From NCBI RefSeq assembly GCF_028453695.1, contig NC_135778.1, forward strand, positions 31,299,214-31,363,213: a DNA stretch of 64,000 bases, written 5' to 3'. Positions 45,976 through 60,900 of this stretch are shown here, one piece after another (position 1 is the first letter of the stretch; the number at the start of each line of letters is the position of its first letter). The DNA is from Augochlora pura. Taxonomy: Eukaryota; Arthropoda; Insecta; Hymenoptera; Halictidae. Below the pieces are notes generated by a model. That model was not told the DNA's origin, searched no databases, and saw nothing but the letters and a program-made list of their open reading frames with translations. Both the position numbers and the translations under genes were made by a program.

Positions 45976-48900
45976 CGGCCACCAGACCAATTTCGCAGAA
46001 TTCCCCGTGGAAGAAAGCCGGGCAGGAGCACTGCAACTTATAGTCCTCACCTTCCTGACATAAACCGCCGTTTCTGCAAGGGCAGATTCTAGGCGCAGGC
46101 AACGGCCTTTCATTCGTTGCATCACAATGCCGCTCGTTCCGCAACAAAGTACCACTTTGCGGGAATGGACCGATGCTGTCCGAACAAAGGCATCGGATGC
46201 TATCGCGTGAAATAGGTACACAGAGATGCGTGCATTGATCGTCGTGACAAAGATGTCTCACAGAGACGTTGTATCGTAGACCATGGTACACTTTCACTCC
46301 TCCAGATATGAATAAATCGTTGATGATTGTTTGTGGCACTCCTCTGCCAAACTTGTCTTGCTTAATCAATTCACCGGTTAGTTTAGTAGTCCAGTAAAGA
46401 CTGCTTTCGAACACATCCAAAGACACTGGGCGCTTCAAGCCCCCACCTTTCAGGATCACCTTCCTGTTCGACCCATCCTGCAAGACAATTGGTCGTTCAG
46501 AAAAAAGGATTTCAAGTAAGCCGTTGGAAGTAGCACTGCCATCTCACCTGTTCAATGGATTCGATAGTATTTAGCTTGCTATCAGCCCAGTAAAGAACGT
46601 GGTTCATGGAATAGTCAATAGACAGCGCAGTGGGTTGACCAATTCTATCGCTAACCAGTTGCTTCCTTCTATCGCCATCCATCCAGGCAATCTCTATCTT
46701 TGGCTGGCTACCAGCATCCGCCCAAATAGTTCTTCCCAACTCAGGGTCCAAGACTATAGAAGTTGGAATTTCCAGGCCCACCGTAACCAAACTTCGACGA
46801 TACCTGCCGTCAGCTTTAGAGACCATTATTCGTCCAAATGGTGTCGGTCCTGTTGAGTCAATCTCGGTCCAGTAGAGATTACCATTAATCCAGTCCACTG
46901 CCAAACTGGTGAGCGTTGATTCGCCTGAAATAAGTGAATTCGTTGTATTTGACTCCCATAAAAATATCTATTTAGAAAACAATTAGAGCATTGATTTATC
47001 ATTAATGCAAAACACATTTAATAAAAATGAAATGAAATTACTCTTTATATTTAAATCTTGCGCGTATCCTATCTCCACTTGACCACCCTTTGCATTCAAC
47101 ATGTAAGACCTCTTGATGGTATTGTCATGACTATCAATCCAGAACACATATTCTTCCTTTGGATCAAAGTCAATGTACTTCACTCTCTTCTCGTCAGCAA
47201 TCACCACAACCTCATCTTTCTTATTAAGCTCGTAGGCTCTAATCTCTGGTCCATTCGCGAATAACACCATTCCTTCGGAATCCAAAGCTTTGCAGACTCC
47301 GCTACGGTTGTCAGACAGCTGGAAGCCTTGTCTACACGAACAGGAATAGGTACCATTCATGTTGGTGCAAATCTGGGAACAGTGGTGTTGACCAGTGGCA
47401 CATTCGTCGATGTCCTCGCAATGCTTCCTATTGTCCTGTGCTATTATGTAGCCTGGGTAACAGGCGCAGATGTAACCACCATCAGTGATGTTATGACAGT
47501 AATGAGAGCAGCCACCTTTATTGCTATCCAAGCACGGCTTATTGTGGTCTGAAAAGATATTGTTTATCAGTGATGATAGTAGGTGCCTTTTATTAGTTGA
47601 AAATAAAAGTCTGACGATAAACATGTGAGAGTGTATTAAGACTTACGGCAACCAAGCTCGTCGGAAGAATCCCCGCAATCATCAGCAAAATCGCAGAGTT
47701 TGGTACGCTCGACACACTTCTTGTTGGAACAGGTGTACTCGGTTATGGGGTCACATGCGTTGATCTTCGTTGCACACATTGTCATATTGTTCTCGTCGGA
47801 CCCATCACCGCAATTATCAAAGCCGTCGCATAACTGATACTTGGCGATGCACTTGTGATTTGCACATTGGAATCTTCTTGTTGTATCGCATTTGAAGTTT
47901 GCTAAAGGACATCATCTAGTTAATTATAAGTCTCTCGTACACGCGGTCTTACAATTAGTATGTTTGAGAACATTACCACACATATTTGGATTCTCATCAG
48001 ACCCATCACCACAGTCGTCGCTGCCGTCGCAAATGTCAGTTAGATATACACACAAGTTGTTTTCGCATTCGAATCTCGACTGCGGGCAGTATCTTCCACC
48101 TGGATACCTTGGAGGACATCCAATCTCATCACTCATGTCCCTACAGTCTCTTGTTCCATCGCATCGTAGATAGGACGCTATACAGTGTCCGCTTGCACAT
48201 TGGAATGTATAATTCTGTAATACAAAAATGTTTTCATTTGACGATATTAATAATACAGAATACAACTGTAATAACTTTAAAGACCCGGAATCATCTTTAG
48301 TTTTCTAAAGATTATCAGAACATACCTTGCACACGAATGTCTGACATCCATTCTCATCACTGCCATCGCCGCAATCATCTTCGCTATCACACCTCCACCT
48401 AGATGCAATACACTTGCCATTGTCACAGCGGAATTCAGACTCAGAACACTCTCTGTAGCGACCCTTACATACGGCCTCTGCCTCATCACTGCCATCACCA
48501 CAGTCATCAGCGAAGTCACAAAGCCATTGTTTCGGCACACATCTATTATTGGCACACTTGAAGTCCATCTTTGGATCACACTTGAGACAATTCTCAGGTA
48601 ATTCGTCGGATCCGTCGCGACAGTCGTCTTTACCGTCGCAGAACAACCATTTGGGTATGCATCGATAGTTAGCATGACCTGGGCAACGCTGCCAACCTGT
48701 GGTACAATTTCTCTGCCGACACATATATGCTGGTTCATCGCTGTCGTCCCCGCAATCATTGTCAGAATCACACATCCACACTTTCTGTATGCACCGGCCG
48801 TTCTTACATGTAAACTCCGTGCTTGGATCGCATGCTCGATTGTCTGCGTTCAAAGATTAATCATCAGTAAATTACTTGACCACAAAGTAAATTTAATGTT

Positions 48901-51900
48901 AGTAAAAATAACAAGTAATAAGTAAGTGTCCAATACTTACGGCAAATAGCAGGATCTTCATCGCTACCATCCTTGCAATCAATATCCCCGTCGCATTTCC
49001 AAGACTCGTGGATGCAACGTCCATTAGACTTGCATTTAAACTCTAATTCGCCGCACTCTAATGAGCAAATTGCTTCGTCGCTCTTGTCACCGCAATCATC
49101 AACGCCATCACATACCGCTACGCTAGGTCTACAATTGCCATTTGCACACTGGAAGACGCTGGGACGACACACTCGTGGCACACAAGTTGTTGGTTCATCG
49201 GAACCGTCTTTACAATCCTTTTCACCGTCGCATCTTTAATTTAAAATTTTAATTACAGTGTTATTTGGTTAGAGAGCTATGGAAACAAAGATTGGCAGCG
49301 AATAATTTCAATTGAGATTACTTACTTCCAGTACCATGGTATGCATTTTTCATCGGGGGCTCCACAACGATGCTGGCCAGCGGTACAATTGGCTCTGCAG
49401 GTCTTGCCATCGTTTTCCAATATAAATTGATTTGGACATACGCACTTGTACGAGGTCACACCAGGCTGACCATAGCCTTCTAACAAGTAGGAACTTGCAG
49501 GTGGTGATATCAAACAAAGATGAGAGCAGCCACCATTGTTAAGTGCACAAGGATTCTTGTAAGACAGTTGTCGTAGAGGATGATAGGCATGGATGTCGTA
49601 TGGCCTGTGAGTAGTGTTGCGCAACAAACGAATGTTGGCTCCCGAGAATTTTTCAGCTCGTTGAATGGCCTTCAGGTTCCAATCGGTCCAGAAGATGAAA
49701 TCATCGAACACGGTGATGGCAAATACGTGTGGCACAGCGTTTCCTGTGAGAACTTTTCTCCTGTTATGACCTTCCAAATCAGCGAATGCTATATAGTCTA
49801 AGTGAGCATCTGCCCAAAAGATTTTATCAGTGAAGTAATCGATGGTTAATGCATTCGGCCACGCAATATCATCTTCCCAGGTGAGTATTCTTGTGAAGTT
49901 GCTGCCATCCATTCCCACTTTGCCTATGTATGCCTATAAATTCCAATGCATTATTGCAAACAATACCATACTAACTATTTTCAAATTGTGATTATTTAAA
50001 AGAAGACTAGTGTGCGCCTTCTCGATGCTTACCTGCAGATGCCAAGAGGTAAAGTACAGATACCCGGTACCAGGATGCACAGCAATAGCTCGTGGATCTG
50101 CTATACCTGTCAGTAGAGTCTTTCTATTGGTGCCATTCATTTCAGCGACATCCAAATGCTTAGCATGACGATCTAACCAGTATAACTTAGCAGCAACCCA
50201 ATCGACTGCTATGCCTTCTAATCCAAGACTATCGTGTCTAATAATTGCTTCTTTTTCACCTCCTTTAATTGGGGCTCTAAAATAAATGTTTATATGTAAG
50301 GCATCCACAAATCAACCTAAGTAACATTATGCAACAAACTTTACCTGAATATGGTCTTAGCAGTAACGTCACAGAAATATAACATCTCTGATTTATAATC
50401 GGCGTCTAGGGCAACAACATTAATCAGATCCTGATGCATCAGACTATAATTTGAGGCGTCAATGGACATGTTCCTGACATAATACTTGTTGGTGAAAATG
50501 ATCCAAGGTTTAATATTGTCCCGTCTCTTGCAAGTGTGTTCATCAGCGGCACGTTCGTACCAGTGCTCGTTACACTTACAGTAGAAGCTACCTGGTGTGT
50601 TCTCGCACTGCTGGCTACACACTTGTGGCGTTTCTACACATTCGTCTATGTCTTCGCAAGCTTTGCCATCGGCTAACAATCTGTACCCAGGGTTACATTC
50701 GCAGTAATAACTGGTGGGTGTGTCGACACACTTATGCCCGCACTGGTTCATTTCTACTTGGGCACATTCGTCCACGTTGCAATGGGCAGGTTCGTCACTC
50801 TCATCTGCACAGTCAGGTTCCTTGTTGCAAACCAAACGTTGGTCGATGCAGTTTCCATTGGCGCACATAAACTCTCCTGGATTGGGACACGTGGTATTTT
50901 TCACTTTCGATGCTGCAAACAGAGACAATAATATATATCAATTTCGAATCACCAGCAATATTTACCATCGTACGGAAAGACTGAATATACTTACGACATC
51001 CATCCTCATCAGAATGATCCCCACAGTCATCCTGACCGTCGCAGCGGAACTGTTTCCTGATGCATTTAAAGTTGTGACACGCAAACTCCTGGCTGGTGCA
51101 AGGTTTGTATTTCGAGTTGCAGAACTTTCCTTCGTCGCTACCGTCGCCACAATCATTGTCATGATCGCACAACCAATTCTGATTCAAACAGCGGCCGTTT
51201 TCGCAGGTGAACTGATTATCTGCACAGGGAACAGGTGCAGGACAATGGTGCATAGTCACATTCTCATCAGCTCCGTCGACACAGTCCGGATCTCCATCGC
51301 ACAACCACTTCTTAGGAATGCACTGAGCCCTGTTCCAGACTTTATTCGCTGTACAGGTGAATTCGGTCTCTTCGTCACATTTCCTGTCGTTACACTGATG
51401 CCTTTCATCCTCGTCAGAATTATCCAGGCAGTCATTGTCCCCATCACAGATGTACATCCGTGGAATGCAGTTACCATTATCGCAAGTGAACAAGTCTCCA
51501 AAGCAGGTTCTGCCTTCTGACTGACAGTAACCCGGCGGTTCGTCGCTGGCATCCAAACAGTCATCGTCGCCATCACAGTACCATGTAGCAGGGATGCACC
51601 TGTGGTTGGGGCATCTGAAACTGTTCTGCGGACAGGTTCTTTGAGCGCAATGCAGGGGATTTTCATCACTGTTGTCTCCACAATCGTTATCGCCATCGCA
51701 CAGCCAGTATGGTTCCACGCAGATGTTGGTCTTCTCGCATTTCAAATGATTGGGAGGACAGGTTGTGTTCATGGGACAGCGTTCGTGGGTCTCGTCGGAT
51801 GTAACGTTGTCCTTGCAATCATTGATACCGTTGCAGACCAAGTATTGGGGGATGCAACGGTAGTTGGCACAGGTGAACTCACCTTGAGCACAAGGAGGAT

Positions 51901-54900
51901 AAACGCAGCCTTCCTCATCACTGCCATCGCGACAATCGTTCTCGTGATCACATTTCCAGGTTTTGAAGATGCATCTGCCGTTGTTGCATCTAAATTCGTT
52001 GGGGCTACACGAGTGGTAGGAACAGTAATTGGTGTCCTCGTCGGAACCGTCTCCGCAGTCATCGTCGCCGTCACAGGCCCACATCCTAGATATACAACGA
52101 CCATTCCTGCAGGCAAACTTGCTGGAGTCACAGGTGACATTCTTTGGCACGCACATCCTGTCTTCATTCACAAGCCGACTGTTGTCATCGCATTTGCATT
52201 CAACGGATCCATTCACGCCTGGATGGCAAGACTGATCGCATCCACCCTTGAGGATATTGCAAGGGTTTACTTTGCATTGTTGTCTACCTGCCGAATAAAT
52301 ATGCAGATCTCGTGGCGAATCATCCAATCGTTTCACTAGCTCCACTTTGTTGGCTCCGGTGTGTTTCTCCGCACGATACACGCCTCTTAACTGGAGATCC
52401 GTCCAGTAAATATGTTCTCGGAAGACAGTTATGGCGAACGGGTATATCGTTGCACTGACTAGAACTTGACGGTTCTTACCATCCAACTCTGAACGTTCTA
52501 TTTTCTCGCGAACTGCATCAGTCCAGTACAACATGTGATCATCGTAATCGATAGCCAAGCCGCTTGGCTGAGAAAGATCTTTGTCAATGATCGCTTTCTT
52601 CAAAGAGCCTGCCATAGTGGTCCTGAAGATTTTTCCTGAAGTACCGAAACGACCCCAGTCAGTGAAATAGAGAGAGCCATTGCAAGGATCAACAACAATT
52701 GCCCTGGGCCTGTCCACTCTGGCTATCATGACAAGATTTGAGCCATCGATGTCCATCGCGTAGATGCTGTTATTAGAGGAATCAGTCCAGTAGACTTTCT
52801 TTTGAGTCCAATCGTAAGAAATTCCCTCCGGGTTGATTCCTTTACTGATCAGAGTGTGAATGTCAGATGAAGATGGATGGTCCGCTTGCATCCAGGCGAT
52901 CTTAGCCCAAGGTCGAATCTGTGTGAACAACAGTTTCTTATCCTGATAATCAAAGTCAACACCAACCACGTTGGTCAAGTTACCCACAGCGGGGAATGGC
53001 ACGCTTGTAGTCTGAGGATTCAGATCTATGGCTCTAATTTCTGTTCTAGTTGCAAACACCAGATATTCGTCTACAACTTTACAACTCGTCGGATACTCTG
53101 AACCGGAACTATAGTCTGCCAATTTACCAACAGCGCAGTCGCAGGTGTACTCCATCGTAGGTGACATTGCCGAGGGCATTGTCATTTCTTTAGGCATAGC
53201 GAAACAGAGCTGCTCACATCCTGCCTTTCCCCCTGGAGCACAGGGATTCGTAGGATCTGGTGGTTGACTACTTTGATCAAACATTACGATATCTCTCAGT
53301 TTTTGTAGATTAGACCTGACTGTAGTAGCCGGAGTAATATTGGTGCTAGCACGCTTGCTGGCCTTAAACACAGTTGCCAAGTTTCTGTCGACCCAGTACA
53401 CATCATTACCATAAATAGCGACTCCCATGGGATTGGGTAGGTTGCGTCTAATAATCTCTCGGTGCCCACCTGTGTACGATACCTTTTGAATGGTATCTTG
53501 CTTGGAGTCCACCCAATAGACATCATGAGTAGCAAGATCAATAGTTATATCCCTAGGAGTACTTATACCAGAGGTGACTATGGGCGTCCAGTTGCTTCCA
53601 TCTAAGTAAGCTTTCCCCAGCTTCGGATATTGTCCATAATCGATCCAGTAGAGATATCGTTTGATGGGATTAACTGCCAACTCCCTGGGCGAGTCGGTAG
53701 TCTTCTTCACGAGAACTTTCCTATTGCTACCATCAAGCCTGCACACCTCGACATAATTGTCATGTGGGAAAACATTGGTAAAGTACAAATTACCAGCTAC
53801 CCAATCAATAGCTAAGCCTCTGATGCCATTCGAGCCTATACCCTGCTTGACTATGTGCTGCAACTCGGTTCCATTAGGCCTGACACGGAATATGCCATTC
53901 CAATATCCTCTGGTGAACTCCACCCAGTAAATCCAGTTGCCAGCGTAGTGCACGTCAACATGAAGGATGTGATGCCCGACTCCAGCAATAGGAACCATAG
54001 CTTCCTTTGCGTCTTTCAAACTATATCCTCTTGCTACATCTAACTGTGTCACCACAGCGAAGGTTTTGAACGGTTCGCAGGCAGTTTCGCTGACTTTACG
54101 GTACTCCATGCCACAGGCACAGACTCTTGTACCTCCAGAGGCGGGTAAACAAATCTGCTCGCAGCCACCATTGTTCCCGAAACATGGATGTTCCCCGGTG
54201 ACCCGTTTCTTGTAGATAGTCAATGTCTTTAGCTCGGAGTCATTATCAATTATAGTCGTAGGGTTGCCTCCCTCAGGAAGATCTACCCTTTCAATTTTGT
54301 CGTACCATGGGTCGAGGAGATAAAGCCTAGATTCATGAACAGCTAGAGCCTTGGGCAAAGCGATATTCTGGGAAACGATGGTCCGTTGATTTTGGCCGTC
54401 GGTTGATATAGCCACAATCAGGGCAGGATCCGAAGAGCTAAAGTAAATGGTTTTGGTAGGAATATCTATTGTTATAGCTTCAGGTCTTGAAACGTTCTTC
54501 ACCAGTATGATAGGATTTGTGCCATCCATGTTGACTCTGCCAATTTTCATTGGTATCCCAAAGCTGCCCTCATCCACCCAGAATATGTGTCCTTCCAACG
54601 GGTCCACGCACATAGCCTTAGGCTTGGCCACGGAGGTCACATTGCCATCATTTGCCAAGACTATGGTTCTATATCTGATCTTACCATCAATTTTGATGGC
54701 CTCAATGTTAGACGCGAACTTGTTTCCTATGAACAGATTCCTTCCCAGCCAATCAAAGGCCATGGCAGAGGGTGCGCCCACTATTCCACTGTCCCCTGCT
54801 GGATTAGGGAATTCGGTTCTGTTTCCACCACTGTAGGGAGTTGTGTAAATTGTGCCGTTTTCATCGTCGTCATCCTTGGTCTGCAACCAGTAAATCATTC

Positions 54901-57900
54901 TCTCTTTTCTATCATAGTCGATGAACCTGCCACCCTCGACGCCCACAACTGGAGTTATGTAGCCGGTCTTAGTGCTACCTGGCACCAGGGAAACGTCTAC
55001 TATCTGCGATCCCCGTAACACCATCAAGTACGGAGTTTCTTCCTCCTGGCACTGGCCACTAGGAAGCAGCCGGAATCCTATTTGGCACTTGCAGTTGTAG
55101 CCTTGAGGACTCGTTGGCGATAAAAGGCACAAGTGGGCACAAGTGGCGTTCATACAAGGATTTGGTGTAATCGGCTGCAAAACTGGATGATGCACATGGA
55201 TAGACAATGGTTGTGAAATCAGATGAGATACAACGGTTTGGTTGGCACCATAAAACTTGTGGGCTGACAGAACCCTGTTGAGCTGTCTGTCTGTCCAGTA
55301 CATTGTGTCTTCAAAAAGAGTTAGCGAATGGGGATGTAGAAGATAATGGGAGCTAGCCAATACTTGAATTCTCTTGGTTCCGTCGTAGAGGCAGGTGTCA
55401 ATGAAGTCCAGTTTGCTATCAGCGAAATATATCCTCTTGTTTGCTATGTCTAAGGCAAGTCCGTTAGGCCAGTAGATCTTGGTGCTGATTATGGTAGACC
55501 TGTTAGTACCGTCCATTCCGATTCTTTCAATTCGAGGATTCTCACCCCAATCTGTCCAGAAGAGCCACCTTGCCCCAGGACTGGGATCCAGACACATGCC
55601 TCTAGGCTGAGTGATGTTTTCTTTGACCAGTATCAAACGACTAGCGCCAGTCTCTTTAGCTACTTCAATGGTATTCAGTTTAGAGTCCAGCCAGTACAAA
55701 TTCTGACCAATCCAGTCGTATGCGAGACCCTCCACCAAGTCTAATCCAGTGGATATAACATCCTCGGGGTCAGTACCCCTATCTAATCTTGATATTTTCT
55801 TCAATTTCATGTCTGACCAAAAGATTGTACCAGTGTGCATGTTGCTAGCCGTGGCTACGACATTTTCCACATTTATTGGTACTCTTTCCAACGCCTGATC
55901 TTGAAGATCAGCCACCAAAATCGTGTGTCTATTGGATATAATAAGGAAAGCAGCACTATGGTTAACAGCTTTGCAAGTGTGCTTGTCTTTCTCCAGAACA
56001 TATCCATCGACACAGTTACAGTAATAGCCTGCTTTGATGTTTGTACAGATCTGTGAACACCGTCCAGGAGGATCGCACTCGTTTATGTCCTGGCAGGTGT
56101 ATCCATCTTTGCTGAGCTCTTCTCCTGAAGGACAAATGCACTGTTTGCCCATGGGTGTCTGAATGCAATCATTACTGCAATACCCTCCTCTGGGAATACA
56201 TTCTTCAAAATCGCATCCTGGACCTTCATCAGCGCCATTGGGACAATCGAACTTCCCATCGCATACACTGGTTATGTTCACGCACCGATCAGTAACATTG
56301 GGACACTTCCACTGATGTGATTCGCACTTGAACTCTGGAGACGTGCAGGCATGCAATTCGGGGTCCTCGTCGGACCCATCCCCACAATCATCCTTTCCAT
56401 CGCAGATGTAAGCCTTGAACATACACTTCTCATTGGCACACTTGTAGAATCCTGGTCGGCAACCAACGTTCCTACAAGGACCTGGTTCATCAGACTTATC
56501 TGGACAATCATAGGTTCCATCACAGTACCAACTTCTAGGTATACATATGGCTGAACTGGCACACTGGAACTGCTTGTCAGTGTTGCACTGATCAGGCGCC
56601 AATGAAGGGCACCCAACTTCGTCACTACCATCGTTGCAGTCGGAGATTCCATCACACTTGTACGAGTCGAGGACACACATTTTCTGATCAGCACAAGTGA
56701 ACTGAGTGCTGAGACAGGTGACAGGAGGGCAGTCCATCTCATCTTGCTGATCGAAGCAGTCATTATCACCGTCGCAAACCCAAGACTGTGGTATACAATG
56801 TCCTGATCTAGGACAAGTGAACTGGAAGTAAGAACAGGTCTTAGCTACGCAAAAATCGCCCTCATCAGAACTATCCCCACAATCATTCTCTGAGTCACAT
56901 CTCCAGGTACTAGGTATGCACCTGTTATTACTACAAGCAAATTGATTAGCGCTGCAGGTTCGGTTTGGACAGTCTGCCTCGTCGCTGTAATCTCCACAAT
57001 CGTTCTCAGAATCGCACCGGAAGTGCATAGGCATACATCTGCCCGACCTGCATTGGAACTCGTTGGGACCGCAAGTTGGTTTAGTACAATTCTGTTCATC
57101 GCTGTTATCCAAACAATCGTTTTCGCCGTCACAGACCCAGGTATGAGGAACACATCTCTGATTCGCGCAGGTGAAGTCCCACGCGTTTGGACAAGCTTCC
57201 AAAGGTGGTTCAGCATCTGGGTCAGGTACACACGTTCTCTCATGTTGAAGTCGTTCACCGTAAGGACAACCGCAAACTTTTGTTAGCTTGGCGGTCCCGT
57301 ACCTGTTGGTGTTGTTCTGAGGAATGGCGAAGCACAACTTCTGACACCAGCCATTGTACACAGCACATGGATGAATAAACTGAGGGGCTTGGATATACGG
57401 GCTAAATACTTTAACCCCGTATAGTCGGTTGGTAGCTGGCTCACGTACCAAAATTGTTTCCTGTTCACCGGTTCTCTTATGGAGTCTGATAATAGCGTCC
57501 AACCGCCAGTCGGTGATGTACATCCATTCTTCGTGAATGGCTATAGAGAAAGGATGCCGGATGAGCCTAGAATTAACCGTGCGGACATCGGTACCATTCA
57601 GGTTGGAATGTTGAACGTGATCCAGTAACGCGTCACACCAATATAATCTGTCTTTCTCGAAGTCGATAGCCAAACCGTTTGGCCAGCCAAGTGTCAAATT
57701 CTTGAAAACCATCAAGTTAGACCCGTCTGTATAAGCTCTACTGATATTCGCGGGCCGGTCCCATTCAGAGAAGAAAATGTAACCTTGATTGGGGTGGATT
57801 ACAATAGCTCTTGGTCGTTTTAAGTTCTTCAGCAGCGTTCTACGGTAGGTAACATTTCTGGTGCTGAGGACATTCAAGGTTCCTTTACGTGAATCGATAT

Positions 57901-60900
57901 AGTAAAGATTCTTCGCTTCCCAGTCGACAGCCAGACCTTCAACACCTTCATTTTGACTAGCTAGAACGATTTCTCGGCCAGTGCCGTTTTGATGAATTCT
58001 GTAGATTACATCCTGTAGTACATCGCTGTAATAAATGTACCGGTCACGAGCGTCATAATCCAATCCCACGAATCTAGCTCTCCTCGAGACTACAGGTAAA
58101 ATAGCATCGCTGAAACCTTCCATCACCGGCTCTAGTACTCTGCCTTTAATGAACCTCTGTTGAGAATACATCAGAAACTCGCGAACCAAGTTACAGTTCC
58201 TTTGATCGCGCAAAAGCTTCCAACCTATGTCACAAGCGCATCGATAGCCTAGCCTGTTTTCCTGATCACTGGCTGCAGTCACGATGCACATGTGTTGACA
58301 TCCTCCGTTGTTATTACCACAGGGATTGGAAACCTTTCGCTGAATCAGAGGGTGCAGCGTCTTAATAGATTTAGCATCTCTCATTTTATAAACCGTTTGC
58401 AACGAAGAATCTCCCTGATTCTTGTCCATGCTCAAAATGGCTTGCTTCGTGTTGTCTGTCCAGTAGAGTTTGTTTTCAAACATTGTAAGTCTTGTTGGAG
58501 AAGGAGTATGCGACCCTCTGAGTACCATGACTCTGTTCTTTCCGATGTAGTTAGCCGTTTCAATATAATCTAACTGAGAGTCGCACCAGAAAATCCTCTG
58601 AGCAATTATGTCTACCGCCACACCGGATACCTTATAAGCCGCTTCAGAAACCACTGGGAAAGCTACAGTTCCATCCATGTTAGCCCTTAAAACTTGTTTT
58701 CCATCAGCCACAAACATGTAACCTACTGTGGGATCTAAGGCAATGTCTGCTGGATTAGTTAGATTAGAACCCAGAGCGATACCGTGGTATCTACCATCCA
58801 ACTCGAATACGTCGATCTTCTGAACTGCTGAGTCCACTACGTACAACTTCTCTCCTATCCAGTCCACAGCGACAGCCACTGGACTCCACGAGCTTGCCAA
58901 GAATATGTCTACATTCGAACCTGTGTCTTTGCCATTCAACGGTTGACAATGTACTTTTCTGGTTTTAACATCGCTCCAAAAGAGAAGGTCCCGAGAGTAT
59001 AGGTAATCCACTCCACTAGCACTAGTCGTGTTGGCAACGATTGTTCGGTCTTCGCCGGTTGGAGACATTCTCCATACAGCACGATCCTGAGCAACCAACA
59101 GCTCCAAATTGACACCTGATTCGGTAGTTTCTGCTCGACACGAATGTCGTCCATAGATTGTGTATCCTGGCTCGCAGCTGCAGACGTAAGACCCGTCAGT
59201 ATTCTTGCACAATTGTTCGCAGAAACCCCATTCCGAACATTCATCACGGTCTGTCCATGAAAACAGACATTTCATATCATTTTTATTTCAAATCAGCTAT
59301 GTAGACGGTTGTTATTAACACTTATACGTTCCTCAGTATGAAAATTCGTTCTTTTTTCTGATACTGGATAGCGTCAGATTTCTTTCTAAAATTTTCTGAG
59401 GGCTGTAGAAGGGTTAACATAAAATGTAACTAATGAATCAATAGAGTTAGACAAACGTACCTACACAAGATCTTGAATCATTAGCAAGAACTCTGCCTTC
59501 GGGGCAGTAGCAAGCGCCGCCGTTTGGAGACGGCTGACAACGGTAGTGACACGTTAGATTTCCACATCGGGCCATCGCTGCAAAGAAATAAAGAATAATT
59601 AAATTAACTGAATTATTATCCGGACTAAATTCTTATGATGCACATAACATTTAAAAGATAAGGATCGACGTACCTGCTCTATATATCCATTTAAGCGTAT
59701 TAGTTAAGAGAGAAGATTTAATGTTAGTAATTTCTTATGGTGTCAATATAACGACATTTATAATTTGTTGTAGGATAATAGTGACAGCATTACTATTTCT
59801 TATTGCGTTAAAATAATGCGGGATCTTACAGTTTCGAATAGTATACATGGATAAGGTAATAAATGAAGAAACTGATATTTACAGCATGCAGCATCTTCAT
59901 CGGCACCGTCTTCGCAATCAGATTTTCCATCGCAAAGTTGTGACCGATCGATACATAAAGGTTTATCATCAGGAGCACCCTTTGGACACATGAACTTATT
60001 GCCAGGACAAACAGTCACCGTGCAGGACTTCTCGTCAGAGCCATCGTGGCAGTCCTTGAAGCCGTCACAGTGATAAGATTTTGGTATACATAAAGCATTG
60101 GCACATCTGAATTGGTTCATGTAGCATGGTGGGAAGCCTGAAAACAGATTTACAAGTATAGTACAGTGTTTTCATTGAAATACGGCTCGCAAAAAGAAGA
60201 GTAAACATACTGCAGTTTTCTTCATCACTGTTATCTCCACAGTCATCCTTGTAATTGCACCGAGCCGATTGTTCAATACAACGTTGCGTGGTGTTGCACC
60301 GAAACTGGTCCAATCTGCAGGCAGGCTTTGTAGTATCACACTTTTCTTCATCCCGGCCATTCCGACAGTCGAGGTATCCGTCACACTTCTTCTCCTTTGG
60401 GATGCAAAGCTCTGGAGTTGTACCGACAGCGCACCGGAAGTCGTCGGGTTGGCATTTCCTGTAATCTTCACAATATTTCTATCGTTTAAACTTTATTCTA
60501 CTTCTTTGGGAATCGTAGGTTCTAGACGCAAACTATGTCAGATAACAAATATCTTGAATAAATTAAATATCATGCTAAACGAAAGCTCTTTGTATAAAAT
60601 TATTTATACCCAACCACATTTACTTATCTAACTCTTTGAATAATTTTTAAACAGAATTTTGATATAAATTCAAGTTGCCGACTGTATCAATTTTTTAAAT
60701 AATAAGGTGGATACTGAATCTGATTAGTCAATACTCACTACAGCCAGCTTCATCAGTCCCATCGACACAATCAACTGTCATGTCACATCGTTGATGGGGA
60801 GGTATACAATAAGTCTTATTGAAGATGTACTGACCACAGGTAATCTGTCCAGCATCGCACTCAGGTGGAGCTAGAAAATTAATTTGGTTTATCATTAAAT

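Noticed and set aside
50714..51520. Plus-strand open frame of 268 codons, and other long plus-strand frames in 51.6-57.3 kb.
   Set aside because: Antisense shadows of Cys- and Asp-rich LDLa coding sequence in the LRP2 giant exon.
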